64,000 nucleotides of DNA from Strongylocentrotus droebachiensis (GCA_035222895.1 JAVYIG010006795.1:1-64000), one strand, 5' to 3'. Positions 36,046 through 48,804 are shown, counted from the first letter of the stretch. A program made the numbers and translations. Notes: generated by a model from the letters alone, not told the origin.

Positions 36046-38114
36046 CCCCTCTCTCTTTCTTATCCCTTTCTTTTTCCATATATCTTTATTTCCAAACAAA
36101 CACGACTTTAGTTTCAATGTTGTCCAACTTTGACACGTTTTACTCAGGTTTCTATTTGGGTTCATCAAATAATCCTTTCCTCCTAATTCCTTATGGTCTC
36201 TTTTATCCTTCGCTCTGTTTTAATCTCTGTGCTAATATTGTACTTTTAAAGCCCCACTGTACTACTTGTAGCTACTTCCTCCCTCTATATAGAAAACAAT
36301 GCCTAATCGGTGACCATTGGTTCCCCGTGATCCTCTTTTTCTTATGTTAATTGAGAGCTGATAACTCCATGGTGAGATAGCCACCTGTCAGTGACTACCC
36401 AGGGTGGTCTAATCCCTCCTAGCCAAACCAGTACAGACGGCCTTTAACATCACTAAATGCAGATACATGTTTTTGTTTTTAAGTTGCCAACTTACCAAAC
36501 TTACCAACAACTTATTTTTCATAATGATGTATAATTATTGAACTTGGTAAAACATTTATTTGATTTTGTTTTTAAACTATACATTTGTTATTATTGCTTC
36601 AAGAATTGCTTAACACACATATCGGACAAATAAGCCCCGTAATATTATAAAGCTACATAATACAAGTTTCAGCGTTGATATCTCTCGTTGTGGTGTGCTG
36701 TGATATCTAAATTGTTGTAAAATGTGAATTTGAGAAGAAAAACAAAATAATCATTTCTTTTGTGAACATAACCGAGACGTTAGACCCCTAGAAATTAGCG
36801 GTCTATGATTTGTTTTATATTGGGTATATGGCAGTATGTTGTCTTTAACATTTATAGATCATCTTTTTATAGACAGTTGTCGACGTCGGCAATATATTTG
36901 AGCCGACATGTCGACAAAGAAATGTGTACCTGACGACAAAACTGGTTTTTACAACTTTAATTTGATGCTTGAATGTAAATAAACAAACCAATTTAGGCAT
37001 CCACAAAGAAAGAAAAAAAAATCGAAATTAGTAAAAGTGTTATAATACTACTACTATATGATAACATTACCTATCAGTCAATGTTGATACATATAATCAT
37101 GTCTGCATCAACGCTACATTGTAAATTAAGCGCTATATAAAAGCGGAATATTATTATAGTGCACATACTCATGTCACAAGGTATCGTTTCATATTCCCGA
37201 CTTCAAGGATCATCATTACTCTTTGCTCATTAGTCAACTGCTATGCCTATTTTCTCGCATTTGTTTCCCAGATATTTTTAATGTGAAATAATAAATAATT
37301 CTGTATTTTGTGAAAAATCTTTTTCATTATCAATAAATTCTCTTATTTGTTTCATAAAATGTTACATTATTCAGTTGCCATTGCGGTTTCGTATAGTAAC
37401 GATAAATCACTGATAGAACGACTATCTCATCACTGTTGGTCTCTAAGCACTTTACAGATATAGTCGCGCACATTCCCCCATTTTTGGAGAGTCATAAGTG
37501 ATCCATATCTCATTTGGCGTTAAATATTCGTTTAATCAAATTTACACCAAAATATATTTACAATTTTTGTTTATAAGTGAGTGAAATTACAACAGTCGAA
37601 CTCGAACATCATAGAGTATCGAATATAATGAGTTCTCATAATCTGAGTCTGGGAAAAAAAATCTAAAAAGCGGAGACAAATTATCTATGAAAACCGAGAA
37701 TTCATTAAACGAAAGAAAAAAATGCATACAATGAAAGACATATTATACCATATACAAAGTCTCAATTTTAACCAAGAGCTTTGATCATATTGACTCGATA
37801 AAGGAAGGATTTCCAGGGCCTTATCGGTCTTGGTTGCTATTCTTTTAAATCTGGAATCGATCTGGGTTTTTTTCTTTCTCGGAACGCACGCAAAATTTGC
37901 ATTCCTCTAAGCATATATATGAAATTGATAACAATTCTGTCGATGACAAGATTATTTAAAGTCCTTATTCCCTCCTGTGGTGACTGACTTTTGAAGTATT
38001 TTTGAACTGCAAAATTAAAGGCCATCCGCGAACTTCGGTAACGCGTGAAATACGGTCACAATCACACATAATATCCCTGAAGGCGGTATGGCTGTATCCG
38101 TCATAGCTTCCCTA
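35533..38114. other. intergenic between SLC22 start and solute-binding-protein gene end
   Basis: 2.6 kb with no supported exon. Contains a CT tract (35983-36055) and AT-rich DNA. It should hold the SLC22 promoter (right of 35532) and the 3' UTR of the neighbouring gene; no core promoter motif is clear enough to annotate. Confidence 0.5.
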
Positions 38115-41100
38115 TTACAGACAGACGTCTTCCGGATTTTGACCTGGCATGTGACCTGATGGCATTGATAAAGAAAAGAGAAATGGTGATACATTGGGTT
38201 CATCATTATCTAATGACATGTTCTGCTTACATTCTCAAAGGCTTACACAACTAACAAAAAGGGGGAACGGAATTGAATGCATTTGCACTAATATGTTAGT
38301 TGTTTTGTGCGGGGAATGAGTGTAGGTATGCGTGAGATAGTTGTGCGTGTTTGGGATGAGGACATTGCGTGGGAACGTATGTGGATAGTGCAGAGGTGGG
38401 TGTGCGTGCGCGTGTGGGTGTGTGGATTTGTATGTTTTCAAATGCGCGTACAATTGCTGAACTGAAAGATTGAGGTAAACTGCATGATTAAAGATAAAGG
38501 TGAGTTCTGGTAATGCGATTGCATTATGAAAGAAAAGGTGTGGAATGGATCAGAAACAGTTGATCATGTAGCATGTAAATATTGGTGTGCACTGCAAGGT
38601 TCTGGAGTCATCAAAATCATAATAAATTTGACCGAGTCTTGGTAAAGTAACAAGCACTGTACACAGAAAGCTATATATGGGACAACACACATGGTGTCGG
38701 GGCCATTACTACCTTGATTTCCTTGTCTTTCTATGCTCATTACTCAGCCAGTATACATTTTCTTCCAAAATTCGTCGCTGTTTTCACGAAGTGACGGTAG
38801 TGAAAAAAAATTGCATTCACTTTGCGTTACGATTTTCCTCACTACCGTCACTTCGTGAAAACAAGGACGAATTGTTCGGCACATGTCATTTATTTGTAAT
38901 CTTGAACATTCAGTGTAAGTTTCGTTTGATTCTGTGAGAATTAATTTTCTTTTTTTTTACCAGAACTGGAGTTTATCTTTAACTGGTTTCGATCCTTTTG
39001 ATATAAAACCCACTTGGCCCATATGGAGCCCATATGGAACCCTGGGCTTTATGTGGTAAATCCCCCAGAAAACTCACCTGGACCATTTGGTGCCCAATTG
39101 GGGCCCAATTGGTAACCCTGGTACATATTGTGGGGCCCATTGTGGGGCCCCATCTGGGTTCCATGTGGGCCCATCTGGACTGCCCATCTGGGGCCCATAT
39201 ACCAGCCCAGTTGTAACCAGATAAAACCCAGATGGGCCCCACAACATTATGCTATCTGGGCTGCTCCTGCTTTCGAAGTGATAGTTGTTGGACAAGACAA
39301 TTGCAAAATACTAAAAATTACGCATTATAAAGATTTTTAAAGAAGAAAAAAAACATGGCAAATTCTATAATAAATATGTAACCATTTAAATTTCAAATGT
39401 GCAATTTGTAATTCCAACATAATTTATGTAGCGCAGACCAGAATGTATCGAAATTTCCTTTGAGGTGATTACCTTATTTTATTACATAACGGTTTTTCCG
39501 AGTTTGCAGTAGGCTAAAATACATACCGTGCGCTTCCTTTAAATCTCGGCAGATCATTCTGTACTCAGCTGTGTTGACAAGTTTGTCAAAGGCATTGTTC
39601 CACCATGTTACGAAAGTGGGGTTGTCCTTCCTCGCCATCATGCCGAACCCGCCTAGGGCGCAACGATTCGGGAAGCTTGAGGACGTGAGCCTCTTCAACT
39701 GACCCAGCTGGGGCTCGGCGTAGCAGAAGGCTGCGTCAACCTGGGGTATAGAGAAGGTTGGGTGAATTCTGGTCAAGGTGAAACATAATTTCTGAGCTTT
39801 TCGTTCTTCTTATTCCTATAGCATAAATGTGGAAGAGTATCATCGAAGAAACGTTTTCTGAAAATGATTGCTTGTAGAATACCCCCATATTCGAGAATAT
39901 ACAAGAAGTAGCTGACAAGTCTCGGGCAAAACAAACACACATGTTTGTGTGCAGTGCATATGACTTCGAGCAAGCTTGAGTCAAGACATTTTGATAATTC
40001 AAAAACTTAACCATGTTCACAGTATAGACAATCAAACTTTCCCCCATTGCATCCAGATAGTTTCTTTCACAATTTAATGCACCTGACCAGAACTAAATGT
40101 TATGTTTAAGAGAAAAATACTGAAATACATAATTTAGTATTTTATCTTATATATACATAATCTAATAAACGAAGCGCCTAAGCGGCAAAACCTACAGAAG
40201 GGGCGAATGGTACCCCTTTCTTCGCTTTCTTTTTTTTCTTCTCCACTTTCTATTCCAACATTCTGAAAATCAATCCCGAGACTAAAGTGTCTAAATAGAA
40301 TACAACTGTTATGGTTGGTGTAGTCTAAACTTTACAGACAAGAAGAGAGGCAGAAACTTGAGACTTTCTTCTTTAGATATCATTGCAAGTAACTCTTACT
40401 CACATTTCCATCAATGACCGCTGCCACAAGCTCTTCCAAACTCGTATAGTAAACAATCTGGCCGGCAGATGCAGACAACTTGGAACCCTTCGGATGGAAT
40501 AGAGAGAAAAGTAGAATTGAATTTTATATATATATTCCCAATTGATAATGTCATTTTTTTTTAATGTAGGGGCACAAAGCGCATATGACCGGAATATAAA
40601 TGAGCTGATACATCGAAACATAATCCATTGAGGAAAATAAATAGGTTATTTCGAATATAAACTGGGTTAGCAATCTGTATTTTTTATCAATTAATTTTCA
40701 TCATGTAGTAACGTCAGTTGGTCTATTTTGCCATGTATCCCATACTAGTAATTTCATGGGGGGGAAATGCTCATGCATACCAATCCCCCCCCCCCCCCCA
40801 CCCCCCTCCTCTCTATCTATCTCTCTCTCTCTCTCGTTATCATCACCATCATTATCACTTAGTTTTTATCATATATTCCCCTGAATCTCACTCATTCCCC
40901 TCTGATCTTCTCGACCACCCCCTCCCCTTTCTCTCTCTGCCCCTTCCCTGCTCACTGTCTATCTCTCTATATTTCTTAATCTCTCTTCTCTCTCTCTCTT
41001 TCCCCTTTCTATTTTTCTGAATTCTCTCTCTCTCTCTCTCACACACACTTATTTTTGTTCTTCTCCTTTTTCTCACCATCTCTCTATGTTTCTTATTATC

Positions 41101-44100
41101 CTTTTTTCTCTCTCGCCCTCCATCTCCTCTTCTCGTATACTGTCTCAAAGTTTCTCTTTTTGTTTTCTCTATGTAGCTCTCTGTGCAGAGTACCTGTATG
41201 AGATCATCAGCATAACGTGCCAGGCAGTGCTCATCGCTCGAGTATCCGTTCATGAATCCAATAGTGCGCCCTCTCAGGTTTGTCCAGTCAAAATTCGTTG
41301 TTGTATTTGATACATAGATTCCTACTCCAGCTAGCTTGCTGTATGGCTTGGTGAATGAAAACGTCCGAGATCGATCATAGGTAATTCCATAGCCTAAATA
41401 GAAAGGACAAAGTAAATTCATTCCTCTAATTGATACTATTGTAATGAAATTTGTCAAGACGAGTAGACCCCGTAACTAAATTATTCAAGGCTTTCAGATT
41501 ACAATTTCACTTTTACTCAACATTGGAGTCAGTCATGTATGATTGGTTGTTACGGATTATTACGAGTTATTACGATATACTTACGGCGGAATTCCACGAC
41601 TTCTTACGAGTTGTCACGGATAACTACGAGCAACATACGTGTTAGTTACGGCCTGTTTACGTGTTGTTACGAGTTAGTTACGTGTATTTACGAGTCCTTA
41701 CGATTTTTAACCAAAAAATATCAACTGAAAATAAAGTGTTCAAATTGCAGCTTTTATACCTTTCCCAAAAACGTAAACAATACGTAGGAATACGTACAGA
41801 ATACGTATATATATTCGTAAAGTACTCGTAACTACACGTAAGTGCTCGCAATAACTCGTAACAATCCGTAAAGCAAACGTTACAGGACCCGAATGAAATC
41901 GTAAACAACACGTAGGCACTCGTAAAAATCCATAAATAATCCTTAAACAAATCGTAGACTATTAAAAAAAAATCATCTCAAAAATTGTTACGAGTCATTT
42001 ACGGATTCTTGCGAGCAGTTTAATTACGGATGGTTACGTGTTGTTGCGAGCGGTTTACGATAATTACGTACTGTTACGAGCTATTTACGGGTTATTTACG
42101 GAAAAATCAATCCGTGGACAATCGTAAGAAGATTTCTGACATGTCAACAATTTTGCTTCTCCTTACACGGATCATTAAGAGTGTCTGCGAGTTGCTGCGA
42201 GTTGTGACGAGTTATTTACGGATACTAGCGAATTATTTACGGATGCTTGCGATTGACTACGAGTTGGCGATCCGTAAGGACTCGTAAGAAAAATCCGTGT
42301 ATGTGAAGGGGGTAAGAGGCATGAATCACGGTCCCAACTTTTAAGCTGATTCTCGTCATACTTCTGATACGAAATATGAAGAGGAGTTATTTCTATTTCA
42401 AGGGACTTTAAAACCTTATATGATGTTATTCCAACGAATAGTAACAAGAATGTAAACAGATCATTAATAAGGTTTAGCCATGTACCAAACTTCATCTTTC
42501 TTTTTAAATGTCATGTAGATTATAGGCCTACTAACAAAAGAAAAATCAACATCCTGTTTGACTGACACTGATTCCGTTACCAGTAACCTGCCAGCTATCA
42601 GGTTACAACAAGTTGCTGATTTCTTTTTCCTCCTTCGAAGACTGTAATGTATTTTGTGTTTACCTGTACAGGCATCGTACCATCCCCCTAGCAGCCCTTC
42701 ACCACCCTTCGCTCTCTCCCCTGCCACAGACATCCAACATCGTGTATCGTCATCGTACACCAGCTCGCAGTTCTTATTCGCAATGTTGCAAACTATGAGA
42801 TAGAGAGAACATTTAAAAACATCATATAAATGGTAAAATTCAAGATTATATCGAGGGTTCAGTGACTCAAAGACGAATCTCCATATTTTGCCAAAATGAG
42901 TATTTCATATTAAAATGTTCAGGAAAATGTGGGCTTTCCAGGAAACACAAAGACTTAACTCCACCCACACCCAATTGAAGTCAATGGCTAGTTAAATACA
43001 GACTTAACTCCTTAAGGCCCAAGTGCACAGTGACACATAAACCACTTTTCTCAAAATGGTTAAAATAGAGTTACGTCTTTGTGTCACTGATCCCTCGATA
43101 TTTACTACTTGTTAGAGTGGTGTCCCAAGGGGGAGGCACTTAAGAGGAAAACAACGAAGAATTTAATGATATTTTGTACGCGACCACGTTAAGTTTGTCT
43201 GTGATTACGTCACGATCCACTGACCACATAGCCAATTACTAGTCCGATTTATTTCAAACCTGTGCAATTCTGTTTCTCTCACTTCTGCGTTCATACAAAC
43301 GAACTTATTGCAAAGGTCGGATTGTCCTTCCACGTTTCGACGTTTGTGTGTGTCTGTCAGCGTCATGACACCACATGCAGTAGCAACGCTTAAAGTGAAA
43401 ATCAGTATTCTTGTTCAATATCATGATCATGGATAAAATCTTACGGGAATACTTAAAATTAGACAAGTAATATTACCAGCGTTGATGATGTCTACATTGT
43501 AGCCCTTTATAGTTCCAGTTGCTTCGTCTCTGTACAAGTATCAAAACAAAACAAACACATTAACACATTTAAATATATATATATATTACAAAGTAACACA
43601 CACATGAAAGGAATTAAAGCCGAGCCATGGAAGGATTTTTAGCAGCCCCCCCCCCCCCCCCACACACACACACACAGACACACAGAGAGACAGACAGTCA
43701 AAATCATATAAATCTTCTTGATATACAGTGCGTCCCAGAAAAAACGAAACCGAGAATCATCGATGTTTTATCATAACTTAATCACAATTATAATTAATAA
43801 ATGATACATATTTGGAAAGTTTAGATCCTCCTATGCAACTCATATGATTCATATTTCACGCATGAGTGATAAAAAGCAATTTGAAGAGAGGAAACCAAAA
43901 AGTCATTTATCAAACAAACAAGAGTTGATACATTAAGTTAGATACCTTTAATAATCAGGTATCTTATTTGTATTTCTGTTTTTTTTTAACTCGTGTCATT
44001 GGCCTACATTGAATAGGAAGTAGAGCGGCGTGATTCCGGTAGTTTCAGCAATTTTTAGGTAAAAACAAAAACAAAACTCTAATGTAACATGCTTTGTCGA

Positions 44101-45528
44101 ATTTTTTTTCTTCAAAATAAACTTGATCGTTGTCACTACAAGAATCAGATATTTGTCGAAATGATGACTTACAAATACTCGCGGTTGATACCATAATGAC
44201 CAATGGCGAAGGTCCAGATTTTGTCCTTGGACCATGGGAAACCTAGATGAATGCAGAAGGAAAGAAAGCATTCAGAGTATTTGATAAAGAGAAGGGTGAA
44301 GATATATTTCTATTTATATACCTCATACAAAGATTGTCTTTCACTGATTGGTCAAGACTATATCACATGACAAGGAGCATTTCGATCTATCAAATTACCC
44401 CGGCTTTAGCCTAGCTGCCGTATACAGCGCTCCAGCATTACAAGGAATTAATTCCTACCCATTTACATCACCTGGGTTGAGTGTGGCAAATGTAGATCAA
44501 TGTCTTGCCAAAGGACATTAGTTCCGCGGCGGGACTCGAACTGCGGACCTTGTGATCGACTGTCCGGCGACGTATCCACTCGACCACGACGCCTCTAATT
44601 ATTATTATTACCAGTATTGTTATTATCATAATTATTATTATCATTATCATTATCACAATTTAATATTGATGTTGTCATTAATCAATATTGCTGTTGTTAT
44701 TGATTCATTTTCACTGTTAGTATTTATTCATTGAACTATATATTTATTTAATTAGTTTCATCTCTGTTTCCGTTAATTAGGAGATGTTTTTAGTTAGAGG
44801 TATAGACTAGTTTTGGTCATTCAATTGCATTGTGAAAGAAGCGTTGTGGAATCGATCAGAAAAGGTTAATCATCTAGCATATAAGTATTGGTGTGTACTG
44901 CAAGGTTCTGGAATCATCAAAATGATAAGAAATTTGGCCTAGTCTTGGTAAAGTTACAAGCACTGTACACAGACATTTTTTGGTAAATTATCATACCTAT
45001 CCAGTCCGGATAGATATAATAATTTACCAGGTATATCAATTAGTACTATAGTAGGCGGTTTCCCGGCAAAATTTGGATCATCACGTATTAGCAAAACATA
45101 TTCTTTCACAAGATTGGTAATAAAGGCTTCCATTTCATTTTTGTTTAAATGGAGGCGTTTCCAAACTGGACTTTTCCTTCAAATGGTTGAATAACATCTT
45201 TAAATTTAATGTCTACGCTGTTCTCACCTACAGCCTTTAATGTGTTCTTTGCGTTGAACATTGATCAACAAAAATTGGATTACGAAAAGAGAGTTAATGA
45301 CATACCCGGTCCATTGAACTCCTGTTCGTATTCAACCTCGAGGTGCCCCGGCTTGGCCAGGCTGACCAGGGCTAAAATCAACGCCCCAACGGCGACCACC
45401 ACTACGACGACGATGACGATGTCCTTCGCTCGTCGGCAACCATCATTGGGGCGCGACCTCCTTCTGGCGAAGTCATCGTCGCATTCGAGCCGCTGACATG
45501 GGATATCGGAGAGAGCTGTAGTAGACAT
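38115..45528 (-). CDS. type II membrane protein with bacterial-type solute-binding (SBP_bac_3) ectodomain
   Basis: Eight exons on the minus strand: 45306-45528, 44173-44242, 43477-43529, 42664-42792, 41194-41393, 40404-40478 (or to 40487), 39527-39740, 38115-38155; phases 1,2,1,1,0,0,1 agree, giving 334 (or 337) residues. Residues 1-35 are charged and cytosolic; 36-58 are a single TM rich in Val; no cleavable signal is apparent. From about 78 on is one uninterrupted periplasmic-binding-protein type 2 domain: FAIGHYGI, EATGTIKGYNVDIINA, GGWYDACTGYGITYDRSRTF, FTKPYSKLAGVGIYV, LRGRTIGFMNGYS, EELVAAVIDGNVDAAFCYAE. The ITxxR segment aligns with the ligand-binding Arg of amino-acid binding proteins. 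About ten ectodomain Cys suggest disulfides. No pore helices separate the lobes, unlike ionotropic glutamate receptors. Likely a surface or secretory-pathway ligand-binding protein; ligand unknown. Confidence 0.87.
38514..38668 (+). repeat. dispersed repeat, copy 1
   Basis: Shares long stretches (TATTGGTGTGCACTGCAAGG, AAGCACTGTACACAGA) with the copy at 44818-44975 in the same orientation. Both copies are in introns of the solute-binding-protein gene. Confidence 0.85.
38771..38872. repeat. hairpin with 33-bp arms
   Basis: Arms containing TTTTCACGAAGTGACGGTAG and its exact complement, separated by about 36 bases. In the last intron of the solute-binding-protein gene. MITE-like or a hairpin-forming transcript segment. 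Confidence 0.9.
38990..39250. repeat. GGGCCC/CCCATATGG motif array
   Basis: About 260 bp made of variants of TGGGGCCCATATGG, TGGGGCCCAATTGG and CCCAGATGGGC, many of them self-palindromic, bounded by ATAAAACCCA words. Last intron of the solute-binding-protein gene. Non-coding despite open frames. Confidence 0.85.
41540..42300. repeat. TTACGAGT/ACTCGTAA motif array with a central inversion
   Basis: 41540-41700 and 41985-42265 are dense in TTACGAGT, TTACGGAT and TTACGTGT, while 41770-41950 is dense in the complements ACTCGTAA, ATCCGTAA and ACACGTAA. The block can fold back. It lies in intron 4 of the solute-binding-protein gene (41394-42663). No coding content. Confidence 0.85.
42849..43100. 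mobile_element. 252-bp MITE-like inverted repeat
   Basis: TATCGAGGGTTCAGTGAC at the left end is matched by the imperfect complement GTCACTGATCCCTCGATA at the right; partial complementarity continues inward (CTCAAAGACG / CGTCTTTGTG). In intron 3 of the solute-binding-protein gene. Confidence 0.75.
44395..44600 (-). mobile_element. tRNA-derived SINE
   Basis: Minus-strand head GTCGTGGTCGAGTGGATACG (A box) and GCAGTTCGAGTCCCGCCG (B box) is followed by a body with TTTGGCAAGACATT and ATTTGCCACACTC, matching the body of the SINE at 22045-22215. In intron 1 of the solute-binding-protein gene. Not a functional tRNA: no intact acceptor stem. Confidence 0.75.
44818..44975 (+). repeat. dispersed repeat, copy 2
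   Basis: Same sequence as 38514-38668 with scattered differences (for example TATTGGTGTGTACTGCAAGG). Intron 1 of the solute-binding-protein gene. Confidence 0.85.
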
Positions 45529-48500
45529 CTTTGATCCTCACGGCACCATTGACATGTGCAGGAATGATTTACAATGGCAACACTCTTGAACCTCTAATGC
45601 CCTTCCGAAGCAGCAATGGTGCTGGAAAGAGTTATCATTACAACGGGGGAAACAGGAACACATGCATCTGACCTTTGCGCTTCTGGATAAACACTCTTCT
45701 CCGTATAACAATGACTTTTGTTTTCATCAAATTTTTCATTATTATCTGAACGATATATTCATTATGTTCATCAAATTATCCGACCATGTCAATAGTTTAT
45801 GCATGTTCGTATATTGCATCTACACGCAAATGTTAAACTTTTAACATGATGGATGACCACCCCCTCCCCCGCCTCTCCCCCCTCACACCTCCCCTCCCCG
45901 ATCCCGATCTAGAGGGCCGATTCCAACCCCTTCCCCACCTTTTGGAGAAAGTATCCCCCTTCTTTCTCTCTCTCTCTCTCTCTGTCTCTTCCTCTCTCTC
46001 TCTCTCTCTTGATTGATTGTCAATGCTTACCCTCACTTATTGTTGCTTACCTAAACATGCTGATAGAAACATTTTTCAGTAATGTCCCTCAGTCATGTGA
46101 ATCCATTTATAACCTTTAACATTTCAGGTTTGCATTAAACTAATTCGATTAAAATGTAATAATAATTACAAAGATACCGCCTCGCTATATCTGAAAACGA
46201 GTTTAGGTTTGTCTGAATATTGATAGCTTCTAAGTTTCAGGGAGATGTACCCCCCCCCCCCCCCCCTCCCCCCTCCCCCTTCCTCCTCCTTAACCCGCCT
46301 CTCCCCCAAATTGTGTCTGTCCCCTCATTCTTTTACTTCTTTAGCTGCCACTATCCGGATCATCCTGTCTTGAAAACTCTGGATTTCCATTTGATATTGT
46401 TTTCATTCTTGAGTCATATACATGGGACTCTGCTTGCTACAACTTTCCGAATGACTTAATTAGTCAAGAAACCACAAACTCCACAAACTCCACAAACTCC
46501 ACAAACAACCAAACGAAAATAAACTTTAAAAAAGAAATCAAGCGAAAATTAAATTGAAAAGCGGAATGCTACCAATGGGCTATCATAATGGTTAGTTCTG
46601 TTTTTGTTCTTTTCTAGCCATTTATTTTATAATATGATGTGTACAACGTTTAGGGCTCGTGATGAATACAATGGGAGTTAAGAGCATGTGCAGGAAGGAT
46701 ATAACGGTGTCCTCGAAGTGTTATCTTTGTCAGTTGAGACGATAAAAATAGAACATAAACTCGCATTAGTTAACCTCAAACCGGGGTTACAGTCTAAAAT
46801 AATAACATAACATTATAGGGTGAGTAAACTCTTTCTAGAAAAATAAATTGCACATTCTGTATACATGCTAACATGTTGCTAGTACCTTGAATAAGTTTGA
46901 TAAGTTTAATACTTAAACCTCATCTAAAAAGCAATTTTATATTTATATGAATTCGTGTAGTATGATGTTCTCCTTGTCATATTTCTTTGTAGTTTAATGT
47001 TTTCATTGAATACCTTTTTTCAAATACCTTGCAAAACAAACTTATCAGCCTTGAGCTGCGTATATTGTTATTTCTAATGAAAGTAATTTGATTTCAGTTC
47101 AATTGCATTTACTTTTATCTTCCTCTTCGTTTTCTCATCACCCCACCCCCCCCCCCCACCTCTCTCTTTCTCTCTCTCTCTCTCTCCCTTATTGACCCTC
47201 TTTCTCTTTATTTTACAACCTGAACCATTCTTTGAAAATAAAATAAAATACGGAATAGATGAAAAGGCTGTGTAACGTGTTTCAGAAAATTAGTAATTCA
47301 TTTCCTCCTTTTTATTAGCCGCTCGCTGAGAAATCGTAAGGACACATTTCATAATTCATTTTGATCAACTAACTCACTGTACACCTTTTCGCAATATATA
47401 CAGCACTAAAGTTACATACAATACTAGCACGAACATTAAAGTAGACATGCATCATCATCATGAACATAAACAATGTAATCTATTTTCTGTATCAGATTTG
47501 CTGATAATTGCCCACGCGCTGTGAATGCAATCCAGCACTACTTTGATGAAAGTTTCATCCAGTTTGCTTACTAAAACTGTCAACTTTTTTCCTTCAAATT
47601 ATTTCTATTTAATTATTCATATTTGCGTTAAAAAAAATACGACCGATACTTAGATACAAATAAAATTGGCCATACAGTTAAATACCATATTCGGTGAAAA
47701 ACTGCATATACAACCTGCTAAATGTTTAAAGAAGAAAAATGCATTAACAAATAAAGGATATCACTTGGCTATGCATAGTGCTAAACAACTTCCGCTTTAG
47801 GTTATCTAATGAAATTTATTTAACTAACATCAAGTAAGATAATCATCATTAAGAAAAGCTAAAACAAATTAATATTTAGTTGCTTCATTATTTTCGTACA
47901 TTATTAAATCACCCAGCAGATCTGTGCAAATGGGCGCAATTGTCATAGGAACAATATGTCAACATCCACTGTCAATTATCAAGATTATCGTAGAAATTTA
48001 ACGTAGCATACCATGAAGATATCAACAATGCGATGTAGAAAAAGCAGATATAGAGGCAATTTCACTCTTTCTTTAATGAAAGCAAACATAATTTCATTTT
48101 TTTGTTTATCAAAATGTTAAAACGACGGGCAAAGATTAATTCAGAAAATGAATGTTGTTTCGTGTTTTAGAACAAGTTTCATTGATGTCAGAACAAATGC
48201 ATGATTAAAAAATGAGTCATTCATGTTGATGTCCCTTGTTTAAAAACTGTTTCTTACCTCTTTTTACAAAAGAACAATATCAAACAATTATCACAGAATT
48301 GAATAAATACGGTACTGTATTTAGCCTAAATATTCATAATTAGAGATGACATTCGACAAAGTTATTTGGGAGCAAAGCTGTTTATCATTCATACATTCGT
48401 TCATTGAGTTATTAATTTAGTAGTTTTATTTAAACATTTCTATATTCATTCGTTCATTTATTAATTTATTTATTCATTTAATTGTTTTTATTCATTGATA

Positions 48501-48804
48501 TCATTATTTTTTCATTTTGTATTCTTTCATTCATTCATGCGTTCATTTGTTTGTTTGTGTGTACGGTAATCGGTCTCGTCGATTGACTGAGGTTTATCGT
48601 AAACGGCAGCTTAGAGTCGTAAGACCCGTAACGCTTTCTGAAGCTGTTTCTATAATTAACGTTCATGAATACTCAATGTTTTTCTTAAATCTCATGTATT
48701 TTCTATTTTCATCTTCGAGAAATTTAGCAGATCTGCACTGTTATGCACTTGGGAATGTGAATTCAAAAGATGATACGGATACAAATAAATCAAATTGAAT
48801 CAAA
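45529..48804. other. intergenic, no gene seen
   Basis: AT-rich DNA between the start of the solute-binding-protein gene and the 3' end of the tetraspanin. It contains C-rich and CT-rich tracts (45858-46010, 46250-46300, 47140-47190) and a CACAAACTC tandem repeat (46470-46505). The promoter of the gene at 45528 should lie in its left part, but no motif is defensible. Confidence 0.5.

Noticed and set aside
35806-36168. 120-codon minus-strand ORF upstream of SLC22
   Set aside because: Centre is a GA/CT repeat translation; flanks have no recognisable feature.
44520-44600. Functional tRNA gene
   Set aside because: A and B boxes are present but there is no matching acceptor stem and a SINE body follows; called a SINE.
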